DNA of 64,000 nucleotides, from contig OZ244590.1 in the NCBI GenBank assembly GCA_965218205.1, positions 1-64,000 on the forward strand. The letters are read 5' to 3'. Origin of the DNA: CBDDCA01 sp965218205 (GTDB taxonomy: Bacteria; Spirochaetota; Spirochaetia; WTKD01; G963693115). This document shows positions 28,115 through 37,664 of this stretch, piece by piece. The first letter of the stretch is position 1. Every line of letters begins with the position of its first letter. The notes beneath the pieces were generated by a model that was given only the letters and a program-made list of their open reading frames with translations, was not told where the DNA came from and did not search any database. The position numbers and the translations under genes are program-made.

Positions 28115-29284
28115 ATGCAACATTTATTTACATCAGAATCAGTAAGTGCTGGTCACCCTGATAAAATAGCAGATCAAATATCGGATACTATACTTGATGC
28201 ATGTTTAGCAAAAGACAAATATAGTAGAGTGGCCTGTGAAGTGTTTATATCGCGTGGATACCTTGTAATTGGAGGAGAAATATCCACAGATGCATGGGTT
28301 AATTTTGAAGAGGTAGCGAGAAAAGTGGTATATGATATTGGATATACTTCTTCCCAATACGGTATTGATGCGAAAAGTATGGCGGTGCTTGTGAGTATTG
28401 GGCAACAAAGTAAAGATATAGCAAAGGGAGTAGATGCACATGGCAATGTTAAGCTCGGTGCTGGTGATCAAGGCACTATGTTTGGGTATGCATGTAATGA
28501 GACAAAAGAGTTGATGCCTGCACCAATCATGTTAAGTCATAATATATTGCGGTATGCAAGCACATTGGCACAGAAAGATACAGAATTGTACTGGTTACGT
28601 CCAGATGCAAAATGTCAAGTTACCATGCGTTATGAGAATAATGTTCCTAAACATGTAGAAACAGTAGTACTCAGCCATCAACATGATGATGAGAAAGATG
28701 GGAAAAAATTACTCTATTCTTATATAAAGAATACTTTGATTGAGAGAATCATTAAACCAGTGCTTGCTCCTACAGGATATTTAGATAAAAAGACAAAGTT
28801 TCATATAAATCCTACTGGGAGGTTTGTGCTGGGAGGTCCATATGCTGATACTGGTCTTACGGGACGAAAAACTGCAGTGGATAGTTACGGGGGGATGTGT
28901 GGACATGGGGGAGGTGCATTTAGTGGAAAAGATCCCTCAAAAGTTGACAGAAGTGCTTCGTATATGGCACGTTATTTAGCAAAAAATATTATTGCTGCAA
29001 AACTTGCTGATAAATGTGTTATTCAGTTTGCCTATGCAATAGGAGTTGATACTCCTGTTAGTGTATACATTGATACCTACGGTACTGGTAAGTTGCCTGA
29101 TAGTACATTATCACGTATTATCAATAAGATAGTCGATACAACTCCAGCAGGTATTATTGAAACATTGGATTTATTGCGTCCTATTTACAGAAAGACGGCA
29201 GTATTTGGTCATTTTGGGAGAAATGAGAAGGATTTTTTATGGGAAAAAATAGATTTAGTAGAAAAATTACTCTCACAGGTATAG
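28115..29284 (+). CDS. metK: S-adenosylmethionine synthetase
   Basis: MetK makes SAM from methionine and ATP. The N-terminus FTSESVSAGHPDKIADQISD and the motifs GAGDQGTMFGYA, NPTGRFVLGGPYADTGLTGRK and GGGAFSGKDPSKVDRSASY are the family hallmarks. The start is taken as ATG 28115, better spaced from AGGAAAG than the in-frame GTG at 28109. That gives 389 residues, the usual size. It is the middle gene of the ahcY-metK-metF unit. The SAM it makes also serves the DNA methyltransferase nearby. Confidence 0.96.
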   Translation: MQHLFTSESVSAGHPDKIADQISDTILDACLAKDKYSRVACEVFISRGYLVIGGEISTDAWVNFEEVARKVVYDIGYTSSQYGIDAKSMAVLVSIGQQSKDIAKGVDAHGNVKLGAGDQGTMFGYACNETKELMPAPIMLSHNILRYASTLAQKDTELYWLRPDAKCQVTMRYENNVPKHVETVVLSHQHDDEKDGKKLLYSYIKNTLIERIIKPVLAPTGYLDKKTKFHINPTGRFVLGGPYADTGLTGRKTAVDSYGGMCGHGGGAFSGKDPSKVDRSASYMARYLAKNIIAAKLADKCVIQFAYAIGVDTPVSVYIDTYGTGKLPDSTLSRIINKIVDTTPAGIIETLDLLRPIYRKTAVFGHFGRNEKDFLWEKIDLVEKLLSQV

Positions 29285-29287
29285 GTT

Positions 29288-30175
29288 TTGCAGTATACTA
29301 TTGATACATCAGCATTAGAATATATTAATTCATTGCAGCATCGTTTCTCTATTGAAGTGTTTCCTCCAAAAACTGAGGAGAAAACAAGACAATTATTGAA
29401 TATAGTCAATACATTTGTTACATTGGGAATACATACTGTTAATGTTACATGCAAGCCAGGCGATAGTGCTCCTACTTTAGAGTTAATTCATAGGATGCGT
29501 AGAGAAATTCCTTCCGTTGTGCTTATTCCTCATATTGCAGTATTTTCTCTTATTGATGGAAGTTTAGATACGCTCCTTAAGGAGTATATATCATTAGGCA
29601 TTCGTAATGTATTTCTTATACGTGGAGATCTCCCTAACTCCGAATATAAACATAAAGTGCAAGCAACACATGCCAATGTGTTGGTAGCATATGTAAAAGA
29701 GTATTGTAAAGATCTCAGTGTTGGGGTAGCTGCATATCCTGAGCAACATCATGAAGAGCCTAACTTTATTGTAGCTATGCAACACTTAAAGCAAAAAGTG
29801 GATGCAGGAGCAGATTATATTATTACACAATTATTTTTTGATAATAGACACTATGATAATTTTGTTCAGTGTTGTTCTCTATTTGGTATAGATATTCCTA
29901 TTATTCCAGGCGTTACCTATCTTAAAAATAAGCAACATATAGAAAAAATGAGCTCGTTATCGTTAGGTACTACTATTCCTTACCAGCTTATGCGTGATGT
30001 ATATCAAAATAATGAACATGAGGCTCTGATCTTAGGAAAAGAGTGGTGTAAACAACAAAGTAAAGAGTTGTTGCAAAAAAAGTATACGCCACAATTACAT
30101 TTTTATATTTTTAATGAGCTATCTCCGTTTGATTCTATTATTCATTCTGATAAAAGAAATGAAACAGTAGTATAA
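29288..30175 (+). CDS. metF: 5,10-methylenetetrahydrofolate reductase
   Basis: This 295-residue FAD enzyme reduces methylene-THF to 5-methyl-THF, the methyl donor for homocysteine. Signatures are FSIEVFPPKTEEKTRQ near the N-terminus, HTVNVTCKPGDSAP, NVFLIRGDLP and DAGADYIITQLFFDNRHY. The start appears to be TTG at 29288, 3 bp after metK stops, an unusual start that implies coupling. The homocysteine methyltransferase (metH/metE) that would complete the cycle is outside the window. The gene converges on the outer-membrane protein gene with 1 bp between stops. Confidence 0.93.
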   Translation: MQYTIDTSALEYINSLQHRFSIEVFPPKTEEKTRQLLNIVNTFVTLGIHTVNVTCKPGDSAPTLELIHRMRREIPSVVLIPHIAVFSLIDGSLDTLLKEYISLGIRNVFLIRGDLPNSEYKHKVQATHANVLVAYVKEYCKDLSVGVAAYPEQHHEEPNFIVAMQHLKQKVDAGADYIITQLFFDNRHYDNFVQCCSLFGIDIPIIPGVTYLKNKQHIEKMSSLSLGTTIPYQLMRDVYQNNEHEALILGKEWCKQQSKELLQKKYTPQLHFYIFNELSPFDSIIHSDKRNETVV

Positions 30176-30176
30176 T

Positions 30177-31685
30177 TTAATAAAATAGATTAAGACCGAT
30201 AAACAATTCTCTGTTTCTTAATAAAGATGAGAGTGAAAGTTGTTCTTCTTTTGCTTGCAGTATATCGGATCCTAAGGATGCACGTAAATGTAAACTGCGA
30301 TAGATTGAAAATATGATTACTGTGATTCCTGCAGTAACTTTTATATCTTTGTCTGCGTTAAACTCTGTTTCATATTGTTTTCGTAATGCAACATCAGAAA
30401 ATATCCCTAGCTGTACTTCATCAACTAATAAAGGACGTAGAGAAAATAGATTAAATAATATGTCCATATTAAATGCCATGCCACTTATTGCATCTCCAAA
30501 TTTATCATCAAGCACTCCCCGTATTCGAGTAGCTAAGTTAGTGCCTGCACTAAAGAGGCTGTCTTCGTGATGTGGTCTATGATAAAAATTTTGTACAAAA
30601 TATGCACGAGTACTCAAACCGATACTATCATTTATGGCAAGATGCCCTTGTGACTCAAGATCTATGTCAATGTTAAATCCTGTATAACTTTTTTGATACT
30701 GAATTTCGTTTCCAAGAGAAACAGAAATGCCTTGCCGTAAATTCTGTATCCAGTCTACTCTCCCAAACGATATATCATGTGAAAATGAAGACAATAGATC
30801 GCTATAAGCATTATTTTCTATAGGAGTAATATCGTTCAATGGGTAACGAAGTTCTGTTGTTATTTTAGGAGAATACACAAATATATTTACTATAGGAAGT
30901 ATTGATTTATTAAGGGAGATGCTTGATCCAAAGTAGAAGACACTATTAGCATACGAGTAAATTTCTGGTTGTTCTGTGTTTCCTCCTCTTGAAATAAATC
31001 TTTGTGATGCTCCAGAGAGGAAAGTGAGGTAGCTTGTTATGGGGTAGGCATAATCTAAGATAAATTTTGTTTTGTTTTCAAATAAATCATCATTTTGCCA
31101 TGAAAGAGTTTCTTCTATTCCAGGAGTAATGATATGTTCATTTATTTTTATGGGGTACTTAAAACTGGTAGATAATTCGTACTCAGCAAGGGTATCCTGA
31201 AGAGTATAGTTTAAGTCTATACGTAATGTTTCAAGTGATCCTAAAAAATTATAATCTCTTCCTCGTCCACTCAACAGTAATCCAGAGTTATCTGAATACT
31301 TAAAATACGGGAGTGCAAATATAGTCCAGTCTGCAATAGCATGAATGGTGAGTATTACATCAAAGCGATTTTCTTGTTCATTCCAAAGAGAATTAAATAC
31401 TATAGTAGAGGAAGATGTTAGCTGTCTTAAATTTTTTAATCGCGATCGCTTATCGTAGATATAGTCTAATAACATTTTTTGAGAATCAAATGCTATATCC
31501 TTTTTCAAAGATAGCTTTAATGTGAGCGCTGCTTCTGTCACTGATCCTGTAATTACATAGGTAATATCTTTAATATAGTATGTGTGTGTGTATTCTTGAT
31601 CAGAATTTTGTTGTGCAAGAACATTTGAGGTGACACATATGCTTATCAGTAGAAATATAATGTGATATTTTGCTGTCAAATTCAT
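30177..31685 (-). CDS. Predicted outer-membrane beta-barrel (Omp85/surface-antigen-like) protein
   Basis: This 502-residue protein has a cleavable signal peptide (hydrophobic core, then NVLA before QQN). A short N-terminal segment containing ITGSVTEAALTLKLSLK may be a POTRA-like fold. The remainder has alternating hydrophobic strands and turns (ADWTIFALPYFKYSDNSGLLLSGRGRD spread over two strands) and ends in the aromatic-terminated strand ELFIGLNLFY, as in outer-membrane barrels. The closest general picture is an Omp85-type or surface-antigen protein. It is much shorter than BamA and lacks several obvious POTRA repeats. No partner gene is adjacent. Confidence 0.6.
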   Translation of the reverse strand: MNLTAKYHIIFLLISICVTSNVLAQQNSDQEYTHTYYIKDITYVITGSVTEAALTLKLSLKKDIAFDSQKMLLDYIYDKRSRLKNLRQLTSSSTIVFNSLWNEQENRFDVILTIHAIADWTIFALPYFKYSDNSGLLLSGRGRDYNFLGSLETLRIDLNYTLQDTLAEYELSTSFKYPIKINEHIITPGIEETLSWQNDDLFENKTKFILDYAYPITSYLTFLSGASQRFISRGGNTEQPEIYSYANSVFYFGSSISLNKSILPIVNIFVYSPKITTELRYPLNDITPIENNAYSDLLSSFSHDISFGRVDWIQNLRQGISVSLGNEIQYQKSYTGFNIDIDLESQGHLAINDSIGLSTRAYFVQNFYHRPHHEDSLFSAGTNLATRIRGVLDDKFGDAISGMAFNMDILFNLFSLRPLLVDEVQLGIFSDVALRKQYETEFNADKDIKVTAGITVIIFSIYRSLHLRASLGSDILQAKEEQLSLSSLLRNRELFIGLNLFY

Positions 31686-31748
31686 AAAAAGTAGTTATTT
31701 TGATTATACCATATTCAAAATTCTTACTAATTATAGTAAAATAAAGAA

Positions 31749-32699
31749 ATGCGTGTTCTCGTTACTGGTGCTGCAGGCTTTATTGGAGTAAATCTGTGCA
31801 AGCGTTTATTAGATGAAGGCCATTTTGTTGTTGGTATAGATAATTTTTATTCTAGTGATAATAAAAAAATAGAGCATTTGTTACAATATAAGCAATTTTC
31901 TTTTATCAAAAAAGATATAGTTGAATCGTGGGATACATTTGTTTCTGATATAGGAAACTGCGATGCAGTATGTAATTTTGCGTGTCCTGCAAGCCCTCCT
32001 GTGTATCTGAGAGACCCTGTATATACTACAAAAGTGAGCGTCTTGGGAACACTCCATGCTCTTGAGTATGCTACAGAGCATACTATTCCTTTGTTACATG
32101 CCTCTACAAGTGAAGTGTATGGAGATCCTCTTGAGCATCCTCAGAAAGAAACCTACTATGGAAATGTAAACTCTATTGGAGTACGTTCTTGCTACGATGA
32201 AGGAAAAAGAGTAGCTGAGAGTCTTTGTTTTGATTTTAGGCGTACATATAATACGCCCATAAAAATAATTAGAATCTTTAATACCTATGGTCCTTTTATG
32301 GAAAGAGATGATGGGAGAGTAATAAGTAATTTTATTGATGCTGCTATACAAAAAAAACCTCTTACTATTTATGGAGATGGTTCTCAAACCCGTAGTTTTT
32401 GTTTTATTGATGATCTTGTAGATGGTATCATGAAATTTTTATTTTTACAAGATGCACAGATAACTGGCCCTATAAATTTAGGAAATACAGAAGAAATACG
32501 TATTAAAGAATTAGCAAGTATTATGCAAAAACGGTATCCAACACTAGAGAGTGTGTATAAACAAATTATGGAAAATGATCCTAAAGTGAGAAAGCCAGAT
32601 ATTAGTGCTGCTCGATCAATACTAGATTGGTCACCAAAGATTTCTTTACAAGAAGGGCTGGATAGGACTATAGAATGGTTTTCAAAATTTTATACATGA
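31749..32699 (+). CDS. NAD-dependent UDP-glucuronate decarboxylase (UXS-type)
   Basis: This 316-residue short-chain (extended) dehydrogenase has the Rossmann motif GAAGFIGVNL (7-16). The UXS-type signatures are ACPASPPVYLRDPV, TSEVYGDPLEHPQKETYYG and SIGVRSCYDEGKRVAE, which contains the YxxxK catalytic pair. It would convert UDP-glucuronate to UDP-xylose (or the 4-keto intermediate) for surface glycans. It heads a plus-strand cluster of ABC exporter, GT61, GT2 and GT4 genes, which supports a pentose-containing glycan. Confidence 0.85.
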   Translation: MRVLVTGAAGFIGVNLCKRLLDEGHFVVGIDNFYSSDNKKIEHLLQYKQFSFIKKDIVESWDTFVSDIGNCDAVCNFACPASPPVYLRDPVYTTKVSVLGTLHALEYATEHTIPLLHASTSEVYGDPLEHPQKETYYGNVNSIGVRSCYDEGKRVAESLCFDFRRTYNTPIKIIRIFNTYGPFMERDDGRVISNFIDAAIQKKPLTIYGDGSQTRSFCFIDDLVDGIMKFLFLQDAQITGPINLGNTEEIRIKELASIMQKRYPTLESVYKQIMENDPKVRKPDISAARSILDWSPKISLQEGLDRTIEWFSKFYT

Positions 32700-32720
32700 G
32701 GTAAGTTACATTTAGTAAAT

Positions 32721-34607
32721 ATGGAATTTCAAGTAAACAAGAAGGATAGTATCCCTAAGCGATTTTATGTAATACGGATTTTATTATTTTTGATTGGAGA
32801 TTATAAAAAAAATATTCTATGGATGTTTTTGTTTATGTTTATTCAATCTCTCATTTCTCTGATAGGGCTTGGTTTAATTGTTCCTCTTGGTTCGTTGGTA
32901 CTCAATATTTCTTATTTTGATGTATCTCAAGATATATCTTCTTTTAGTGCATTACAGCAATTTATTATTACTACTTCTCGGGATGTATATGCGTACTTAC
33001 ATTTAAGCTCTCCTATTCAGCTGGTTATATTATTGGGAGCTGTGTTTGTTTGTTTTTATTTTGTAAGGTTATTACTTGGTCTCTTTTTAGAGTATAGAAT
33101 AAATATCTTTGCTTACAGTGCACAGAATTATGTGTATAAAAAATTTTTTCTCTCGTATTTGACTATGCCATATGTGCAGTTTTTGGGGAAAAATGTTTCG
33201 CTCTATACTCATGTGCTTGGGCTTACACAGGAGATTTCAAGTACTTTAAGGGCAGTGCTTCTTATTTGTAATGATGCCATTTTTTTATGTTTTATAGGAA
33301 TAAGCTTATTTATATGGTCACCTGTGCTTATGGGAGGTATTTTAGGGATTATTGTTCTTGGTATGGTAGTCAATGCCTTTATTAAAAAATATATTACGCG
33401 TGCTTCGGGGGTACTTGAAAAATCGTTACTTGCTAAAAATAGGGTGGTATTTAGAGGTTTTTTTCAATTTATGTTTAACAAGCTGTATCATTTAGAGAAA
33501 TATCTTATTCGTAATATTGATGGTATACAGAATAACATAATGAAATCAACTTCAATGTTGGAAGTATACAAAACTCTGTATAAAGTTATCATAGAGTTTA
33601 TAACAGTGGTCGTTGTTGTAGTGTACTTAAGCTATATTGCAAGTGATTCTGCTTTAGTGAAAGAAGCAATAACTACATTTATTTTACTTGCTGCTGCACT
33701 TGTAAGGATTGTTCCTGCATGGATACGTATACTAGGGTATCTTGCCTCTGTACGTGCTCAGGAAGTAAATTTTACTGTGATATATAATGAGTATGTCCAT
33801 ATAATGGAGCATGAAGAAAAGGAGGAGGTACATGCAGATACATATGAGCCATTTTCTTTTAATGAATCAATAGAAGTACATAAAGTGCATTATAGTTATC
33901 CTGTGCAATCTCAGAATGTTCAAGAGCAGAAAGATAAAAGCGAACATACTGTAAAGCAAAGTAAAGTATTACGGGGAATATGTCTTACAATACATAAAGG
34001 GGAAAGAATAGGGTTTGTAGGAGAATCGGGGGGAGGAAAAACTACATTGTGTAATATTATTATGGGATTTTTATGTCCGCAAAAAGGAAATATTTTTGTG
34101 GATGGAAAAAATATATTTGATAATAAAAGAGGATGGCAGAAACATATTGGATATGTGCCACAAGAATCATTATTATCTGATGATTCCATTGTGAATAATA
34201 TTGCATATGGTGAAGAGCCAGATACTATTGATAGAAAAAAAGTAGAGATGATTTTGAAAAAACTGTTATTATGGGGAACAGTACAAGGTCTCCCTCAAGG
34301 GATAGATACTCCCATAGGTGATTTTGGTAAAAACCTTAGTGGTGGACAGAAACAAAGGATGAGTATAGCAAGAGCTTTGTATAGGGATCCCAGTGTTCTT
34401 GTATTTGATGAAGCTACTTCTAATTTGGATACAAAAACTGAGAAAGAAGTGCAGTCTGCTATTGATAGAATAGGACGGGATAAAACTATTATTATTATTG
34501 CTCATCGTGTTAATACCTTATCAAAATGTGATCGTATATATTCTCTTTCGAAAGGAAATGTAGAGTTTGAAGGAAACTATACGCAGCTCTTGTCTTTTCA
34601 AAAATAA
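32721..34607 (+). CDS. ABC exporter, fused membrane and ATPase domains (glycan/lipid type)
   Basis: This 628-residue half-transporter has six predicted membrane helices in about the first 350 residues. The ATPase domain carries Walker A GESGGGKTT (near 433), Q-loop YVPQES, signature LSGGQKQR, Walker B VLVFDEATSNLD and the switch His in IIIAHR. Architecture and position between a UXS-type enzyme and glycosyltransferases fit a PglK/MsbA-like exporter or flippase of lipid-linked glycans. It starts 21 bp after the decarboxylase gene. Substrate specificity is inference from context. Confidence 0.85.
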   Translation: MEFQVNKKDSIPKRFYVIRILLFLIGDYKKNILWMFLFMFIQSLISLIGLGLIVPLGSLVLNISYFDVSQDISSFSALQQFIITTSRDVYAYLHLSSPIQLVILLGAVFVCFYFVRLLLGLFLEYRINIFAYSAQNYVYKKFFLSYLTMPYVQFLGKNVSLYTHVLGLTQEISSTLRAVLLICNDAIFLCFIGISLFIWSPVLMGGILGIIVLGMVVNAFIKKYITRASGVLEKSLLAKNRVVFRGFFQFMFNKLYHLEKYLIRNIDGIQNNIMKSTSMLEVYKTLYKVIIEFITVVVVVVYLSYIASDSALVKEAITTFILLAAALVRIVPAWIRILGYLASVRAQEVNFTVIYNEYVHIMEHEEKEEVHADTYEPFSFNESIEVHKVHYSYPVQSQNVQEQKDKSEHTVKQSKVLRGICLTIHKGERIGFVGESGGGKTTLCNIIMGFLCPQKGNIFVDGKNIFDNKRGWQKHIGYVPQESLLSDDSIVNNIAYGEEPDTIDRKKVEMILKKLLLWGTVQGLPQGIDTPIGDFGKNLSGGQKQRMSIARALYRDPSVLVFDEATSNLDTKTEKEVQSAIDRIGRDKTIIIIAHRVNTLSKCDRIYSLSKGNVEFEGNYTQLLSFQK

Positions 34608-34618
34608 CGGGTAACAGT

Positions 34619-35710
34619 ATGAAAAAAATTCAATTATTATTACAGAAAATACATGTTCCTCTCTCAAAACCAAAGAATTTGAAAGATTCTGATAGTGCTA
34701 TTTTTACAAATAATAATGTATGGGAATGTGGTATTGATGAAGTATTTGTATTACAGTACCAAAATGTAAGTGTTGATGGGCATGGCCTAGCGTTTTATAG
34801 AGATTCAAAAAAAAGAAAGCGATTACTGTTTAATAATAGATCACAGTTTAGTATATCAAAGATGTATTGGAAAATACGATCGTTTATTCATGCTTTGTTT
34901 TCTACCAATAAAGTGTATAAAGAAGCAATACTTTTGACTGATTTAGATTCTCATGCATATTTTCATTGGATTGCAGATGTGTTACCTAAAATTATTGTTC
35001 TTTTTGACTCTTCTGACACTACTTTTAAGAAATTGCCTATTATTTTTCCTGAAAAAGCTTTGAAATCATATGCATTTGAGACATTAGAGCTGTTTCTTAA
35101 GGATAATGAGATGGTTATTGTTCCTTATTGGCGTAAAGTAAGGGTTAAAACACTCTATTCTATACCGAGTGTTGCACAGCCTTCTGGTTCGGGAAATTAT
35201 CGACCTGCTGTTATGTATGCAATTCGTGAAAAAATGTTACAGCATCTTGCTGAAAATGGTACATATATTCGACAGTTACAAAATAAGGTAGGGAGTGTTA
35301 TTCAAGGAGATAGTCCCTTACGTATTTATTTTTCTCGAAAGGACGCTAAATATCGGTATCTTAAAAATGAAAGAGAAGTGCTTCCTTTGCTTAAGAAATA
35401 TGGCTTTTTATATGTGGAAGCAGGAAAATATAGTGTGTGGGAACAAGCATTATTATGTAACAAAGCGAATGTTATAGTTGGATTACATGGAGCAGCACTT
35501 ACCAATATGATATGGATGAATGAGGGAAGTAAGGTAATTGAAATTCGAAAAGAAAATGATTCGCATAATAACTGTTATTTTTCTCTTGCAAGTGCAATGT
35601 CTCTTGATTATTATTACTTATTTGCGAAAGGGGACAGAGCCGATACGCATAAAAGTAATTTTTATGTTAATGTAGATACACTTGAGGCTGTCTTAAAAGA
35701 AGTTATATGA
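34619..35710 (+). CDS. GT61-family glycosyltransferase (DUF563)
   Basis: This 363-residue protein shows the GT61/DUF563 pattern: LDSHAYFHWIADVLPKI in the middle, RIYFSRKDAKYRYLKNE, and near the C-terminus VIVGLHGAALTNMIWM followed by GSKVIEI. Family members act in capsular and other surface polysaccharide synthesis. It lies 11 bp after the ABC exporter and overlaps the next gene by 4 bp (ATGA), so it is translationally coupled. The sugar transferred is unknown. Confidence 0.85.
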   Translation: MKKIQLLLQKIHVPLSKPKNLKDSDSAIFTNNNVWECGIDEVFVLQYQNVSVDGHGLAFYRDSKKRKRLLFNNRSQFSISKMYWKIRSFIHALFSTNKVYKEAILLTDLDSHAYFHWIADVLPKIIVLFDSSDTTFKKLPIIFPEKALKSYAFETLELFLKDNEMVIVPYWRKVRVKTLYSIPSVAQPSGSGNYRPAVMYAIREKMLQHLAENGTYIRQLQNKVGSVIQGDSPLRIYFSRKDAKYRYLKNEREVLPLLKKYGFLYVEAGKYSVWEQALLCNKANVIVGLHGAALTNMIWMNEGSKVIEIRKENDSHNNCYFSLASAMSLDYYYLFAKGDRADTHKSNFYVNVDTLEAVLKEVI

Positions 35711-36552
35711 ATGATGAGAGAAAAAGCAATGGGGTAATAAAAGATACTATACCATTGATTAGCATAGTCTGTGTGGTAAAAAATAATGCAGTAGGGTTAG
35801 AGAAAACATTGCACTCTATCTATTCGCAAAATTGTGAAAAAGAGATATTTGAAGTGGTGGTAGTTGATGCGGCTTCTACTGACTCTACTGAAGATGTCAT
35901 AATACAGTATACGCCAGATGTGTATGTTTCTGAACAGGATACGGGAATATACGATGCTATGAATAAGGGCATTCTTCATAGTAAAGGAAAATGGATATAT
36001 TTTCTGAATGGGGGAGATATATTTTTCAATAATACCATACTGAGTGTTTTTGTCTCCTGTAATGTGTGTCATCAAAAAAATATGCATCACTCTATTATTT
36101 GTGCTCCTATTATTGAGTCTTATAAAGGAAGTGCCATAGTAAGAAACACGGTAAGTGAGAAAAAGATGCCTTTTGCTATGCCTGCAGGCCATCAGGGTAT
36201 TTTTATGAAACGAGAGGTGATAAAAAGATATATGTTTGATACCAGTTATAAAATCTGTGGAGACGCTGATTTGTTTGCACGATTATTGCATGATGGGCAT
36301 ACTATTTGTTTTTTTGATACATTGGTGGCTATTATAGATGGTGTTGGGGCATCAAATGTGCATTGGAAACAAGCGTTAAGAGAACGGCACAGAATTCAAA
36401 AAACATATTATATATCATCCTTGTATACTGTAAAAATGATGTGGTATATTGTTCAGGTATATAGCAGAAAGATACTGCGTTCATTTATGCCCGAAAAAAT
36501 GTATATGTATTTTCGTAATAGTATGTTCCGAAACAAAAAAAAATCAGTATGA
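35707..36552 (+). CDS. Family 2 glycosyltransferase
   Basis: This 281-residue GT-A enzyme begins PLISIVCVVKNNAVGLEKTLHSI. VVVDAASTDSTEDVI (nucleotide-sugar site), EQDTGIYDAMNKGI and FLNGGD (metal-binding acidic region) follow, then AMPAGHQGIFMKR. This is the WcaA-like GT2 group found in exopolysaccharide and O-antigen clusters. It overlaps genes on both sides by 4 bp (ATGA), confirming a tightly coupled operon. Confidence 0.88.
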   Translation: MNDERKSNGVIKDTIPLISIVCVVKNNAVGLEKTLHSIYSQNCEKEIFEVVVVDAASTDSTEDVIIQYTPDVYVSEQDTGIYDAMNKGILHSKGKWIYFLNGGDIFFNNTILSVFVSCNVCHQKNMHHSIICAPIIESYKGSAIVRNTVSEKKMPFAMPAGHQGIFMKREVIKRYMFDTSYKICGDADLFARLLHDGHTICFFDTLVAIIDGVGASNVHWKQALRERHRIQKTYYISSLYTVKMMWYIVQVYSRKILRSFMPEKMYMYFRNSMFRNKKKSV

Positions 36553-37664
36553 ATGTTATACTCTTTACTACTTCTTTAGAGGACAGTGCGGTAACAACGC
36601 AGTTGTTAGAGTTTGCAGAGTATTTGTATCAAAAAAATCACTCTGTTGTAGTAGTCTGTCATGAATATATATCAGAAGAGGCACAGCGTGAATATCAAAA
36701 ATTTCCTTTTATGATAACAAGTTTGTTGTGTCATCGTTGGCAGATATGTAAGGGGGTGTCTGCATTTCGAGCCCTTCGGAAACAGTGTAAAGCAGATATT
36801 GTACATTGTCATTTAGGAAGAGCATATATTATTGGTATTCTCAGTAAACACAAGCGTATGAAGTTACTTGCTACATTTCATAATCTAAAAAATTATTTGA
36901 ATTTTGTAACACGATTATTTATTGGGCTATTTTATAAAAAATTTGATGGAATTACTGCTGTCTCAAGTACTGCTTTAGCAAGTTATCGTTTTAGTCGGTC
37001 AATGTATCGTACTCGTCCTGTTCGTACAATATATAATCCTGTGTTTACTACTCATAAAACAAGTAATAATGAATACGCCTCATCGCTGCAACTGTTTCAG
37101 CATCATTTTTTTACTATTGGTACTATAAATCGATTTGTAAAAGGCAAGGGATATGACCTGTGGTTTGAATTGGTAAAAAAGATGTCTTTGCAAGGGACTA
37201 TGTCTTTTCAAGAAACAGTAGTTTCTCCTGCTTTTTGGACTGCAGGCACTGGTGTTTTAGAGCAGGAGTTTAAGGAAAAAGTGGTACAAGACAACATACC
37301 TCATGTTGCTTTTTTGGGGTATCGGAGAGATATTAGTACTCTTATACGTCAATCACAGCTTATTGTGTATCCTACTATTAACGAAGGGTTTGGCTTAGTA
37401 TTATATGAAGCATTGATTGCAGGAGTTCCTGTATTGGTGAATCCGCTTGCTGTATTTAAGGAGATAGTAGGGGAACATTCTATGTGGTTTGTTAATTTTT
37501 CTAATGTAGCTGAGGTACAAGAAAAAATATACTACTTTGCACAACATTATACTGATATTCAAGAGCAAGCGAGAAAGGAAGGAGAGCGATATAAAAAACT
37601 GTTTGTTCCCAGTAATATATTTGATCAATATATTTCTTTTTATAAAGATTGTTGTATAAGTTGA
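36549..37664 (+). CDS. Family 4 glycosyltransferase
   Basis: This 371-residue GT-B enzyme has an N-terminal domain with DIVHCHLGRAY, GTINRFVKGKGYDLW at the interdomain region and the C-terminal donor site VYPTINEGFGLVLYEALIAGVPVLV, the E-x7-E pattern of GT4. It would extend the same glycan as its neighbours. It is the last gene of the plus-strand run, and its 3' end overlaps the convergent GT4 gene by about 25 bp. Confidence 0.88.
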   Translation: MNVILFTTSLEDSAVTTQLLEFAEYLYQKNHSVVVVCHEYISEEAQREYQKFPFMITSLLCHRWQICKGVSAFRALRKQCKADIVHCHLGRAYIIGILSKHKRMKLLATFHNLKNYLNFVTRLFIGLFYKKFDGITAVSSTALASYRFSRSMYRTRPVRTIYNPVFTTHKTSNNEYASSLQLFQHHFFTIGTINRFVKGKGYDLWFELVKKMSLQGTMSFQETVVSPAFWTAGTGVLEQEFKEKVVQDNIPHVAFLGYRRDISTLIRQSQLIVYPTINEGFGLVLYEALIAGVPVLVNPLAVFKEIVGEHSMWFVNFSNVAEVQEKIYYFAQHYTDIQEQARKEGERYKKLFVPSNIFDQYISFYKDCCIS

